NCBI GenBank assembly: GCA_944324225.1
Contig: CALUVL010000003.1
Span: 1 to 64,000 of the forward strand
Direction: 5' to 3'
DNA: 64,000 nt
Source of the DNA: Candidatus Gastranaerophilales bacterium
GTDB lineage: Bacteria; Cyanobacteriota; Vampirovibrionia; Gastranaerophilales; Gastranaerophilaceae
Part shown: piece by piece, positions 17,594-25,804 of the stretch
Layout of the letters: each line of letters opens with the position of its first letter
Numbering within the stretch: position 1 is the first letter of the stretch
Position numbers and translations under genes: made by a program
Notes under the pieces: model-generated
What the model was told of the DNA's origin: nothing
The model's database searches: none
Seen by the model: only the letters and a program-made list of their open reading frames with translations

Positions 17594-18529
17594 TTATTTT
17601 CTGTTAAGAGTGAATTTTAAACCTATCAGAGTTAGTTCTTTTTTCTCATCATTGAGGTTTCTTAGTCTGAAAAACTTCTGCCCGGCAGCTTTTAGAAGTC
17701 TGAGTGTATAAAGAATTGAAAAATCTTTTTTATATGGCGTTTTCAGAAACAGCGGGAAGCTGTTATAGACAAAATCCCTCTTATCTCTTGCGACATAGTG
17801 GATAATGCAGGCATTAGGAAGTGTTTTTACAGAAGTCAGCTCTTTGCATTGAAAATTCCATATTTCATCAAGTTTTTTTATTTTTCCTGCAAAATAGAGG
17901 TTAAGCACATCCTGATCGTGAAGTTTAAGTTCATCCTGATGAACGTTTATCCAGTCGAAGATTTTGTGAGTGAAATTTATTTTTCTAAGGTAATTAAGGT
18001 TCATCAAAAGCATTCCCGCATTAAAATATTCATCAATGTTAAGTCTTTTTTTATGTTTTTCTGAAGCCGCATCCTTAACCATAGCCAGCGGATTTTGTGA
18101 AATGTCGGTGCTAAAAAGTTCAGAGAGTGAATGTTTAATTTCCATATCGCAGTCAAGGTAGATAATTTTTTCGACTTCCGGCAAAAGGTCTGAAATTACA
18201 AGTCTATAGTAAGATGCAATTGTGAGCCTTTTGGAGTTGTGCATAGGGCAGGAGTTGAATTTGTCTGTGTCTACTGAAACAAATGATATCCGGCAGTCTG
18301 CAATGTTTTTTAGTGAAAGGATTTTTTCTTTATCTTTACTTTTTATTCCGCCGTCTAAGATGTAGAAATGGATGTTGTCTTCCGGATTTTTAGCCAGCAA
18401 AACCGACGCAAGGGAAAGCGAAAGATATTTTGCGTAATTTTTATCGCTTGAGTAGCAGATATTTATTGTTTGATTACTTGTGTAAAATGCTGAATTATTG
18501 CCGTTATTTTGAGTTTGGATTGCGGGCAT
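17594..18529 (-). CDS. Family 8 glycosyltransferase
   Basis: A 311-aa GT-A enzyme of the LPS galactosyl/glucosyltransferase type. Seen: NICYSSDKNYAKYLSLSLASV at the start, KIIYLDCDMEIKHSL with the metal-binding DXD near residue 120, NAGMLLMNL, and HDQDVLNLYF. A short C-terminal segment, TLIGLKFTLNRK, resembles tails of glycosyltransferases in the 53-59 kb cluster. It is a single gene, likely adding a hexose to a surface oligosaccharide. Confidence 0.9.
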   Translation of the reverse strand: MPAIQTQNNGNNSAFYTSNQTINICYSSDKNYAKYLSLSLASVLLAKNPEDNIHFYILDGGIKSKDKEKILSLKNIADCRISFVSVDTDKFNSCPMHNSKRLTIASYYRLVISDLLPEVEKIIYLDCDMEIKHSLSELFSTDISQNPLAMVKDAASEKHKKRLNIDEYFNAGMLLMNLNYLRKINFTHKIFDWINVHQDELKLHDQDVLNLYFAGKIKKLDEIWNFQCKELTSVKTLPNACIIHYVARDKRDFVYNSFPLFLKTPYKKDFSILYTLRLLKAAGQKFFRLRNLNDEKKELTLIGLKFTLNRK

Positions 18530-18693
18530 GTAAAATCCTTTTCTTTTTTAATTTGTTCTTGTTAGTATTTTACAATAAAAGCGCTAAATCTTTTCAAAAG
18601 CTTATTTATAAATTTTTGAAGGGTGTAATTTTTATTTTTTTATGAAAAAATGTTTATTGTAAAGGAGAGTACTATATATAATAAAGGAGGCTT

Positions 18694-19212
18694 ATGGATT
18701 TCAAAAAAGTTTTAATGGTTGGACTCGGTTTATGTATGGCATTTACACTAATTATTGGAGATAGAGTTATGGCAAAAGAAGAATTGGCAAACGAAGCACA
18801 GGCAGCAAAAGCTGAAACTGCACCAGGCGGGATATTCGGGCTTGGTGAAGAAAATACGGCATATAACAAATATTTTATCGGCAAAAGTTACCTCAAACCT
18901 TTGACTAGTGAAGGCGTATCATCAAGCAACGTAACTTTTGAACCCGGATGCAGAAATAACTGGCACATTCACCACAAAGGCGGACAAATTTTGCTTGTAA
19001 CCGCAGGTAGAGGCTATTATCAGGAAGAAGGCAAACCCGCTCAGGAACTTCATCCCGGTGATGTAGTAAACATTCCGGCTGAAGTTAAACACTGGCACGG
19101 GGCAGCTAAAGACAGCTGGTTTTCTCATATTGCAATTGCAGTACCGGCAGAAGGCGCAACAACGGAATGGCTTGAACCTGTCGGCGATGCAGAATATTCA
19201 AAATTGAAATAG
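18694..19212 (+). CDS. Exported cupin-domain protein
   Basis: A 172-aa protein with an N-terminal hydrophobic signal (VLMVGLGLCMAFTLIIGDRVMA) and a single cupin barrel. The two cupin motifs carry the metal ligands: NNWHIHHKGGQ (two His), and HPGDVVNIPAEVKHWHGA with the last His. The tail TEWLEPVGDAEY is common in small cupin proteins annotated as carboxymuconolactone-linked or sugar-binding. A perfect AAAGGAGG lies just before the ATG. Export of this cupin type is unusual. Substrate unknown. Confidence 0.85.
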   Translation: MDFKKVLMVGLGLCMAFTLIIGDRVMAKEELANEAQAAKAETAPGGIFGLGEENTAYNKYFIGKSYLKPLTSEGVSSSNVTFEPGCRNNWHIHHKGGQILLVTAGRGYYQEEGKPAQELHPGDVVNIPAEVKHWHGAAKDSWFSHIAIAVPAEGATTEWLEPVGDAEYSKLK

Positions 19213-19231
19213 TATATTTTTGTAACTAAGA

Positions 19232-19266
19232 CAAAAGCGGGCATACATAAGTAGTGTCCGCTTTTG
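19232..19266. terminator. Bidirectional terminator
   Basis: A 9-bp perfect stem, CAAAAGCGG with CCGCTTTTG, lies between the convergent cupin gene and the hypothetical gene at 19286. Confidence 0.75.
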
Positions 19267-19285
19267 ATTTGTGAAAAATCTTCCC

Positions 19286-20059
19286 TCACTGTTTGCGTGA
19301 AAAAGTTCTGGATTTTACGGCGCCGTTGTTTGTATAGGTGAATTTTTCGTAGGTTTCAAGAATCTTTTCGCCGGCAGAGTCCTCCTTGTACGTAAGAATG
19401 GAGTGAATTTTATTTCCATTATATCGGATTTCTTTGTTGTTAAAAAATTCAATTTCGACTTCAGGTGCTTTCGGGTTGCGGATAAAGCCTTCTTTAAGGT
19501 TGAAGTTGTTGCTGATAAGCGCCTTGAAAGCTTTTTCAGCGTCGAGCCTGCGGATTTTAGCCGGAAATCTTGCCTGTCCGTAAGAACTTATCTGTCTGTA
19601 AAGATTGTCTGATTTTTCTTTTGCATTTGAGAACCATTCAAGAAAGCTGTCAGGATTTCCGTTTTTCATTGCTTCTTCGCCCGGGGCAGGCGTGTGCGTG
19701 TGTTCGGAGGTGCTTAGGGTAAGTGCTTCTTTTAATTTTTTAATAAAGCGGTCTTGTTTTGGCTTTTTCCAACTGTTGAAGTCAGATACAAATCGTTTGA
19801 GGTTTTTCTCCTGCTGCTTTTTTTCTTTTTGCAAATGTGATTGAAGGTTTTTAATATTTTCACCCGTGCAAATCAAAATTTCGGCATAAGGCTGATTTTG
19901 GTGGTATTGCTCAGTCAGATACATTGTCATTACCGGAGGATTTTTATTTACTAGTTTTTTCATGTTGATTTCATTTTCAAAGCGGGCGACTGCTTTTTGC
20001 GAGCCTTTTATTATATATGCACCATTAAAATTAGTGCTTGATGTTATTTTGTTAATCAT
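19286..20059 (-). CDS. Hypothetical soluble protein
   Basis: A 257-aa protein I do not recognise. It opens MINKITSSTNFNGAYIIKGS, has a Lys/Gln/Glu-rich coiled-coil-like segment (about residues 75-110), and a C-terminal half with alternating strands and charged residues (VEIEFFNNKEIRYNG). There is no signal peptide or membrane helix. It sits 31 bp upstream of the SulP transporter stop on the same strand but has no clear functional link to it. Confidence 0.7.
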   Translation of the reverse strand: MINKITSSTNFNGAYIIKGSQKAVARFENEINMKKLVNKNPPVMTMYLTEQYHQNQPYAEILICTGENIKNLQSHLQKEKKQQEKNLKRFVSDFNSWKKPKQDRFIKKLKEALTLSTSEHTHTPAPGEEAMKNGNPDSFLEWFSNAKEKSDNLYRQISSYGQARFPAKIRRLDAEKAFKALISNNFNLKEGFIRNPKAPEVEIEFFNNKEIRYNGNKIHSILTYKEDSAGEKILETYEKFTYTNNGAVKSRTFSRKQ

Positions 20060-20090
20060 ATACCCCCCGTTTCTTGCAGAATGTTTGCAG

Positions 20091-21719
20091 TTAGGAATTT
20101 TTTTTGTTTTTTGCTTTTTGTTTGAGTGAATTTTTTGCGAATTCTATTGCGTCAAGTTCGTTATAAAAAATTTTGTCTTCTCCGAGTTGGCTGATAATTG
20201 AATGAGAAGACAGCTGATTTAAGACCTGTTCGCTTTTAATAACCATAAGAATTTTTATATGTTGTGATTTTAGTCTGATAATAATATCTTCCAGAGCAAA
20301 TATTGCTGAAATATCAAGCAGATCATCTGCTTCGTAATTTATAATAATGCATTTTGTGCCGAGAACATCCTCAAATTTTGAGATTAATTGTGTTGCAGAA
20401 CCGAAGAAGAATTGCCCTGTAATGTGTACGACGCGGATTTTGTGTTTGTAATCTGTTTCAAGCATTTTTTCTAACTTCATAATATCCTTATCGTAGATTG
20501 ATTTTTGTACAATGTTTGCTTTATCTGCAACTCTTTTTGCATAAAGAAGTGCTGCAAGCGTAATCCCTGCCCCGACCGCAAAGATAAGGTTGTAAAACAC
20601 AGTCAGCAGAAAAACAAGAGCCAGTACATACAAATCATCTTTCGGAGCAAATTTTAATACTTTCAAAAGTTTTACATCAATAATATCGTATCCGATTTTA
20701 ATAAGTATTCCTGCAAGTACTGCAAGCGGAATTTCAGCTACAAAACCGGAAAACTTAAACAGAAGAATGCACAGAATTACAGGGTTAATAACAGCTGCAA
20801 GTTTGGTTGTGGCGCCGGCATTAAGTGCTGCAACGGTTCTCATAGTGGCTGCCGTTCCGCAAAGAGAGCCGGTGAGAGCGCAGGCGACGTTTCCAAGTCC
20901 CTGCGAAAAGAGCAAGGTTTTGGGGTTGTGTCTGCTTTTTGTCAAACTGTCTGCCACAAGCCCTGTCAGCATACTTTCCGCTGACAGAACTATTGCAAGC
21001 GTCAGGGCATAAGGTATATATTCTGCCGCTTGCGAAAGATTAAATATCGGGATTTCAATTTTAGGAAATCCGACTGCGATTTCGGAAATCTTTGGCACAT
21101 CAAGCCCTAATTTAATAGAAATCAATGTGCAGAAAATAAGTGCTATTATTTGTGAGGGTACATATTTGTTAATCTTTTTCGGAACCCCGAAAATAATTAA
21201 AAGCGTAAGCATTCCAAGTGCAAATGCAGGTATATTTATTGAATGCAGATTTAATATAAAGCTTTTAATTCCTTCAAAAGTATTTGAAACAGCTGGATAT
21301 CCGATTAAAGGATTAAGCTGTAAAAGGATTATAATAATTCCAACCCCGTTCATAAATCCTGATATTACTGGATACGGAACATATTTAACGATATCCGAGA
21401 TGCTTGTGAGTGAGAATAAAAGCTGAAAAATGGCAGCAAACATAATAACAACAGTAACAGCATGCATATCATGGCTGAGAGAAGCTGCAACTGATGCTAT
21501 CACAATAGTCATCGGGCCTGTGGGGCCTGATATCATCGGAATTTTAGAGCCCAGAAGTCCAGCAACAAAGCATAGAATAATTGCGCCCCAGATGCCCGCT
21601 CCGGCTCCGAATCCCGTTGCAACCCCGAATGCAAGAGCCTGCGGTAGAGCTACGATTGCGGAATTTAGCCCTCCGAATATATCCCCTGTTAAAATTTGCA
21701 ATCTTGATTTAATGTCCAT
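20091..21719 (-). CDS. SulP-family anion transporter with STAS domain
   Basis: A 542-aa inner-membrane protein with about 10-12 hydrophobic segments and a cytosolic C-terminal STAS domain (from about residue 430, VVHITGQFFFGSATQLI). SulP family members carry sulfate, bicarbonate or dicarboxylates. The conserved entry LTGDIFGGLNSAIVALPQALAFG and GPTGPMTIV match. I choose the ATG at 21719; a TTG at 21755 preceded by AAGGAA would add 12 residues. It follows the sugar permease gene on the same strand. Substrate cannot be told from sequence alone. Confidence 0.9.
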   Translation of the reverse strand: MDIKSRLQILTGDIFGGLNSAIVALPQALAFGVATGFGAGAGIWGAIILCFVAGLLGSKIPMISGPTGPMTIVIASVAASLSHDMHAVTVVIMFAAIFQLLFSLTSISDIVKYVPYPVISGFMNGVGIIIILLQLNPLIGYPAVSNTFEGIKSFILNLHSINIPAFALGMLTLLIIFGVPKKINKYVPSQIIALIFCTLISIKLGLDVPKISEIAVGFPKIEIPIFNLSQAAEYIPYALTLAIVLSAESMLTGLVADSLTKSRHNPKTLLFSQGLGNVACALTGSLCGTAATMRTVAALNAGATTKLAAVINPVILCILLFKFSGFVAEIPLAVLAGILIKIGYDIIDVKLLKVLKFAPKDDLYVLALVFLLTVFYNLIFAVGAGITLAALLYAKRVADKANIVQKSIYDKDIMKLEKMLETDYKHKIRVVHITGQFFFGSATQLISKFEDVLGTKCIIINYEADDLLDISAIFALEDIIIRLKSQHIKILMVIKSEQVLNQLSSHSIISQLGEDKIFYNELDAIEFAKNSLKQKAKNKKNS

Positions 21720-21769
21720 TACGGGAAGTTTAGCAGAAATAATTTTCGGACGCAATAATGTTAAACGAA

Positions 21770-22594
21770 TTATTCCTTGACCCCGCCCTGCATAATGTCA
21801 TTGATAAAGTATTTTTTTCCGGCCAGAAACACACCGATAACAGGAATTGTGCAGATAACAGAACATGCAAGAAGTTCTCCCCAGAGTGTGACTTCCCTGA
21901 AACTTCCCTTGAATATTGCAAGACCTACAGGGAGAGTTCTCATACTTTCGGTATTTGTCACAATCAAAGGCCACATAAAGCTGTTCCATGTTGTGACAAA
22001 TGTAAATATCGCAAGCGTTGCAACAGTTGGCAGAGCAAGCGGAAGTGCGATTTTGAAGAATGTTTCAAGAATATTACACCCGTCGATTTTTGCGGATTCC
22101 TCAAGATCCTTCGGGAATCCTAGAAAATACTGCCTCATCAAAAATATTCCGAATCCGCCGAAAATTCCTGGCAAAATAAGAGCTGCATAGGTGTTTATTA
22201 AATGCAGTTCACGCATTAAGAAAAACAACGGAATAATATTAACCTGAGGTGGAATAAGCATTGTGACAAGTATTGTCAAAAATAGCGCATTTTTAAATTT
22301 GAAATTCAGCCTTGCAAAGGCATACCCCGCAAGCGCAGACAGAATAACCGTAAAAAATGTCGTAATACTTGCAACAATCAGACTGTTCAAAAAATACCTC
22401 GCAAGCGGAATTTGAGAAAATACATTTTTGTAATTATCAAGCGTCAGGTTTCCGTAAAAGATTTTTGAGGGCTGTGTGAATATTGTATTATCTTCAGCAA
22501 ACGACAGGTTCACCATTGCAAAAAACGGGTAGAGCATACTTATAGCAATCCCGATTAACAGCAGATATCCAAAAATCACCCTGAACTTTTTCAT
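21770..22594 (-). CDS. ABC transporter permease, carbohydrate type (MalG/AraQ-like)
   Basis: A 274-aa membrane protein with six predicted helices and the EAA loop of CUT1-type sugar importers (DLEESAKIDGCNILETFFKIALPLALP region). It would form half of the membrane channel with a MalF-type partner. No partner permease, solute-binding protein or ATPase is next to it, so it is an orphan that must use distant subunits. It may share a transcript with the downstream SulP gene, which starts 15-50 bp after its stop. Confidence 0.9.
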   Translation of the reverse strand: MKKFRVIFGYLLLIGIAISMLYPFFAMVNLSFAEDNTIFTQPSKIFYGNLTLDNYKNVFSQIPLARYFLNSLIVASITTFFTVILSALAGYAFARLNFKFKNALFLTILVTMLIPPQVNIIPLFFLMRELHLINTYAALILPGIFGGFGIFLMRQYFLGFPKDLEESAKIDGCNILETFFKIALPLALPTVATLAIFTFVTTWNSFMWPLIVTNTESMRTLPVGLAIFKGSFREVTLWGELLACSVICTIPVIGVFLAGKKYFINDIMQGGVKE

Positions 22595-22653
22595 AGAAAA
22601 ATTTTATCACACAAAACTGCCGGACTGCAAGATGAATAGAATAAACGGAGCAT

Positions 22654-22688
22654 TAAAAAGCTGGAGGTTTGCACATCCGGCTTTTTAA
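22654..22688 (-). terminator. Terminator after the annexin-like gene
   Basis: A hairpin with arms AAAAAGCTGGA and TCCGGCTTTTT (G-T pairs allowed), followed on the minus strand by T-rich sequence. Confidence 0.6.
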
Positions 22689-22737
22689 CATACAGTTGTT
22701 TTTTACTGGTATTTGACTTGTCCGAGCTTGTTGTTTT

Positions 22738-23367
22738 TTACACACAATACAAATAAGTAAAAAGTTCATTGAAAGTATCAGCCATAGCACCTTTGTCAGG
22801 GAACAGTTTAGCTGAATTCAATTTGTTGAATTTTTCAGCCAGCTTGTCGCAATCGGATGTCAGCTTCCCTTCAATATTAATTCTATCCCTCAAAGATCTG
22901 ATGAGTTTTTCTCCGTAAACCTGTCTTTGTTCCGTATTCGCGTCACCTAAAAATGATTCGATGAAAGATTCGTTATATTCTCTGCCCGCTGTTTCATTCC
23001 AGAGGTTTACGACTTCGTAGATATTTTCTAAATCAATTTTTTGCAACGCTTCTTCAAAAAGTTTGTTATCAGTTCCGAGCCCGTCAATTGCTTTATACAT
23101 ATCTGAAACAATTTCGTGTGATTCTTTTTTAACCCGTTCAATGCGTTGCTGTTCTTCTTTGGAAAAATACACAGTGTCGGATTTTGCACGCTCTAAATAG
23201 ATTGTATCCGTTTTTATTACTGTTTTGTCGATTGCCCATCCTTCACTAAAAATTATTGGTTCACTAACTGTGTCAACCGGTATTGAATGTTTGTCTCCGG
23301 CCTGTTTTGCGCCGCCTGTTTTGGCCTGTGATGCATAAATAGTGTTTGTAACTGCTAAATTTCCCAT
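22738..23367 (-). CDS. Hypothetical protein with one annexin-like repeat
   Basis: A 209-aa protein with no signal peptide. Residues about 90-160 match the annexin repeat pattern: MYKAIDGLGTDNKLFEEAL, then IYEVVNLWNETAGREY. The GLGTD loop is the type II calcium-binding motif of annexins. Only one repeat is evident, whereas eukaryotic annexins have four. The N-terminal 85 residues are low in hydrophobicity and mention no known domain. It is monocistronic with a strong GGAGGAAAAAAT ribosome binding site. Possible membrane- or calcium-binding function is inference. Confidence 0.72.
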   Translation of the reverse strand: MGNLAVTNTIYASQAKTGGAKQAGDKHSIPVDTVSEPIIFSEGWAIDKTVIKTDTIYLERAKSDTVYFSKEEQQRIERVKKESHEIVSDMYKAIDGLGTDNKLFEEALQKIDLENIYEVVNLWNETAGREYNESFIESFLGDANTEQRQVYGEKLIRSLRDRINIEGKLTSDCDKLAEKFNKLNSAKLFPDKGAMADTFNELFTYLYCV

Positions 23368-23529
23368 ATTTTTTCCTCCTTAAATACCCTTGTGAAATTT
23401 TTCCCTATGTTTTAATATAAAAATTTTTGGTTAGAAAAATTGCCCGACGAAAATCGGGGGAGGGGTTGTAATCCTCTCAGTATAAGGGTTTACAGGAGTG
23501 TAACAAAATGTTAAATTTGTATAAAGCAA

Positions 23530-23690
23530 TCCGTTTGTTGGGCATACCTGCACAACAAAGCTTAGCAGGTTTTGGTAATCTCCGATTGCCGAAACATTTT
23601 TATTGCGGTAAATTAAAATTTACCGCAGCCTGCGGACTGTGTTGTTGCAAAACAGAACATTTATTGTTATCTCCGCAATGTCCGGCAGTG
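23530..23690. ncRNA. Candidate structured RNA or palindrome-rich element
   Basis: This stretch contains a run of strong hairpins: TTTGTTG/CAACAAA (23534-23559), GGTAATC/GATTGCC (23574-23590), a perfect 11-bp dyad (23604-23627), and a longer-range pairing of 23630-23637 with 23679-23687. A 69-codon open frame with AGGAG crosses it (23508-23717) but its Cys-rich product looks random. I favour a non-coding RNA or palindromic repeat unit over a gene. It matches no RNA family I know. Confidence 0.4.
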
Positions 23691-23747
23691 TTTCTTGTTG
23701 CCGCAATAACGAAGTAGCAGATTTGGCTTTCAGCCAGGCCGTGAAAC

Positions 23748-23882
23748 CTAGACAACAAAAAACAGCAGTGCAAACATAAAACAAATAGACACTGAACTCA
23801 GCAAAAACCACGTGTGCATAACAGGATGCTGATATTGCCAGATTTCTTTAATTGTGGATGCTGCGTGTTCAATAGTCTGCAT
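23748..23882 (-). CDS. 44-aa single-pass membrane protein
   Basis: A small ORF below common length cut-offs. It starts ATG at 23882 with GGAG 8 bp upstream and reads MQTIEHAASTIKEIWQYQHP, then a roughly 20-residue hydrophobic helix (WFLLSSVSICFMFALLFFVV) to TAG. The amphipathic N-terminal helix plus one membrane span is typical of regulatory or structural small proteins. It diverges from the U32 gene at 23993. Function unknown. Confidence 0.6.
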   Translation of the reverse strand: MQTIEHAASTIKEIWQYQHPVMHTWFLLSSVSICFMFALLFFVV

Positions 23883-23957
23883 AATTTTTTCTCCGAATAC
23901 TCTCTTCTTACATTATCTATTTTCTACATATTTCAAAAATAATCATCACCTAATCGG

Positions 23958-23986
23958 TTGATTATTTTCGACCTTTAGGGTATTAT
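23958..23986 (+). promoter_or_regulatory. Promoter of the U32 gene, leaderless start
   Basis: TTGATT, a 17-bp spacer, then TATTAT. The ATG of the downstream gene begins 7 bp after the -10 box, so the mRNA would be leaderless. An 8-bp dyad (AATAATCA/TGATTATT) overlaps the -35 region. Confidence 0.55.
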
Positions 23987-23992
23987 CCGGTT

Positions 23993-25252
23993 ATGCATAA
24001 AGTCGAATTATTAATGCCTGCTGGCAATATGGAAAAGCTTGAATATGCCGTACGTTATGGGGCGGATGCAGTTTATCTCGGGGTTGTAGACTTCAGCCTC
24101 AGAGCGATGAGAAAGGGCAGTCTTATTACCCTTGAAAATCTGAAGGAGGCTGTTGAACTTGCGCATAAACTCGGCGCAAAGGCTTATGTAACTTTGAATA
24201 TTTTTGCTTTTAATAAGGATATCCAGCTTCTTGAAAAATGTATAGATATATTTAAAGATGCAAAGCCGGACTCTTTTATAGTAAGTGATTTCGGGATTTT
24301 CAATCTTTTGCGTAAGACAGCACCGGATGTTCCGGTTCATGTTAGCACTCAGACTAATACACTCAACTATGAAAGTGTAAAATTCTGGCAGGATTTAGGT
24401 GCAACAAGAGTGATTCTCGCTCGTGAACTTCCAATATCAGATATTGCGGAAATAAGAAATAAAGTTCCGGATATTGAATTGGAATGCTTTGTCCACGGTT
24501 CACAGTGTGTATCGTTTTCCGGAAGATGTTTGTTAAGTGATTATTTCACAAAGGGAGAAAGAAAAGCCAACCATGGGAACTGCTCCCAGCCGTGCAGGTG
24601 GAGTTACAAACTCGTTGAAAGCACCCGCCCTGATGAGTATTATGAAATTAATCAGGATGAAAGAGGTTCTCATATATTGAGCCCCAAAGACCTCTGCCTT
24701 GTCGAACATTTGAGAGAAATGATTGATGCGGGAGTGGACTCATTCAAAGTTGAGGGACGAACCAAAAGTCTTTATTATGTTTCAGCTGTTGCCAAAACCT
24801 ACCGTCAGGCAATAGATGATGTTTTAGCCAATCCATCTGCGGATATGAGTAAATATTTCATTGAACTTCAAAAAGTTGGTAATAGAGGTTATACTACAGG
24901 CTTTGCACTCGGAAACAATAACAGTGAAAGTTACAGCTATGATATTTCAAAAGGGCTTGCCGGTGCTGATTTTTTGTGCGAGTTTAAAGGTGATAAAAAT
25001 CCTCTGGAACTTGATGACGGAGTATTTTATCCAGTAAAAATCAAGAACAAAATGCTTATTGGAGATGAAGTTGAAATTATCACACCTGACGAGCAGTTTA
25101 GGACAAAACTTCTTTCTGTTAAGGATGAAAATGGAATAGATTTGGGGCTTGCAAACACAAATGATGACGTTTATCTTAAGTTTGTTAAAGCTCCGAATAA
25201 TTATAAATATGCACTAGTACGGACAGTCGGAGTGAAAACAAATGTTTCTTAA
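23993..25252 (+). CDS. Peptidase U32 family protein (TrhP/YegQ-like tRNA hydroxylation factor)
   Basis: A 419-aa protein. The N-terminal TIM-barrel shows ELLMPAGNMEKLEYAVRYGA and ADAVYLG; the U32 signature is ECFVHGSQCVSFSGRCLLS followed by GNCSQPCRW with clustered Cys. Members of this family (TrhP, RlhA, UbiU/V) act in prephenate-dependent hydroxylation of tRNA, rRNA or ubiquinone rather than as proteases. The length and the tail match the YegQ/YrrO group, so 5-hydroxyuridine formation at tRNA U34 is most likely. It overlaps the YqeG gene by 11 bp. Confidence 0.88.
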   Translation: MHKVELLMPAGNMEKLEYAVRYGADAVYLGVVDFSLRAMRKGSLITLENLKEAVELAHKLGAKAYVTLNIFAFNKDIQLLEKCIDIFKDAKPDSFIVSDFGIFNLLRKTAPDVPVHVSTQTNTLNYESVKFWQDLGATRVILARELPISDIAEIRNKVPDIELECFVHGSQCVSFSGRCLLSDYFTKGERKANHGNCSQPCRWSYKLVESTRPDEYYEINQDERGSHILSPKDLCLVEHLREMIDAGVDSFKVEGRTKSLYYVSAVAKTYRQAIDDVLANPSADMSKYFIELQKVGNRGYTTGFALGNNNSESYSYDISKGLAGADFLCEFKGDKNPLELDDGVFYPVKIKNKMLIGDEVEIITPDEQFRTKLLSVKDENGIDLGLANTNDDVYLKFVKAPNNYKYALVRTVGVKTNVS

Positions 25253-25721
25253 ACCTGATTATGATTTAAAAAGTATTTATGATATAGATTTGGACGAATT
25301 AAAAAAAGAAGGAGTTAAGGCTTTATTATTTGATTTGGACAGTACGCTTATGGCATCAAAATCAGGAAAATATACTCAAAAAACTCTTGAATGGCTTGAA
25401 AAAGTACGCCGAGATTTTTACATAGCTGTAATTTCCAACAATAACAACCCTGATTATATAGAAAAAGTTAAAAAAGTTACTGATTTCCCTGTTCTTTTTG
25501 ATGCAGGTAAGCCGAAGTCTGAACCTGGCAGGCGTTTTTTGCAAAAAGAAGGAATTGATCCGTCTACATCTGTAATGGTAGGTGACAGACCGCTTACGGA
25601 CGTTTTATTCGGTAAAAGGCTTGGCTGTAAGACTATTTTGGTAGATTCAATCACTGCAGATACGGAAAAGAAAATAGTTCGGATTGTAAGACGGCTGGAA
25701 AGACTGTGTATAAAACGATAA
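25242..25721 (+). CDS. YqeG-family HAD phosphatase
   Basis: A 159-aa HAD IIIA phosphatase. Motif I is LLFDLDSTLMASK with the nucleophile Asp, motif II is VISNNN, and motif III/IV is KPKSEPGRRF and VMVGDRPLTDVLFG. The GDxxxTD arrangement is typical of YqeG/PGP-type enzymes, some of which hydrolyse phosphatidylglycerophosphate. The start at 25242 lies inside the U32 gene end, giving an 11-bp overlap and probable coupling. Confidence 0.92.
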   Translation: MFLKPDYDLKSIYDIDLDELKKEGVKALLFDLDSTLMASKSGKYTQKTLEWLEKVRRDFYIAVISNNNNPDYIEKVKKVTDFPVLFDAGKPKSEPGRRFLQKEGIDPSTSVMVGDRPLTDVLFGKRLGCKTILVDSITADTEKKIVRIVRRLERLCIKR

Positions 25722-25739
25722 AACCAGTTTAATCCGGGG

Positions 25740-25768
25740 TTGAATTATTTTGAATAAAATGTTATAAT
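25740..25768 (+). promoter_or_regulatory. Promoter of the glycine-rich pseudopilin pair
   Basis: TTGAAT, a 17-bp spacer, then TATAAT, about 36 bp before the ATG at 25805. GAGGA supplies the ribosome binding site. Confidence 0.65.
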
Positions 25769-25804
25769 AAAATATAAACTAGTTTACATGAGGAATTAAT
25801 ATAT

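Noticed and set aside
18656-18692. Promoter TTATTG-N17-TATAAT before the cupin gene
   Set aside because: The -10 box lies so close to the AAAGGAGG that transcription would begin within or after the ribosome binding site.
23508-23717. 69-codon ORF with AGGAG ribosome binding site
   Set aside because: The product is Cys-rich and patternless, and the frame runs through several strong hairpins, so a structured non-coding element is more likely.
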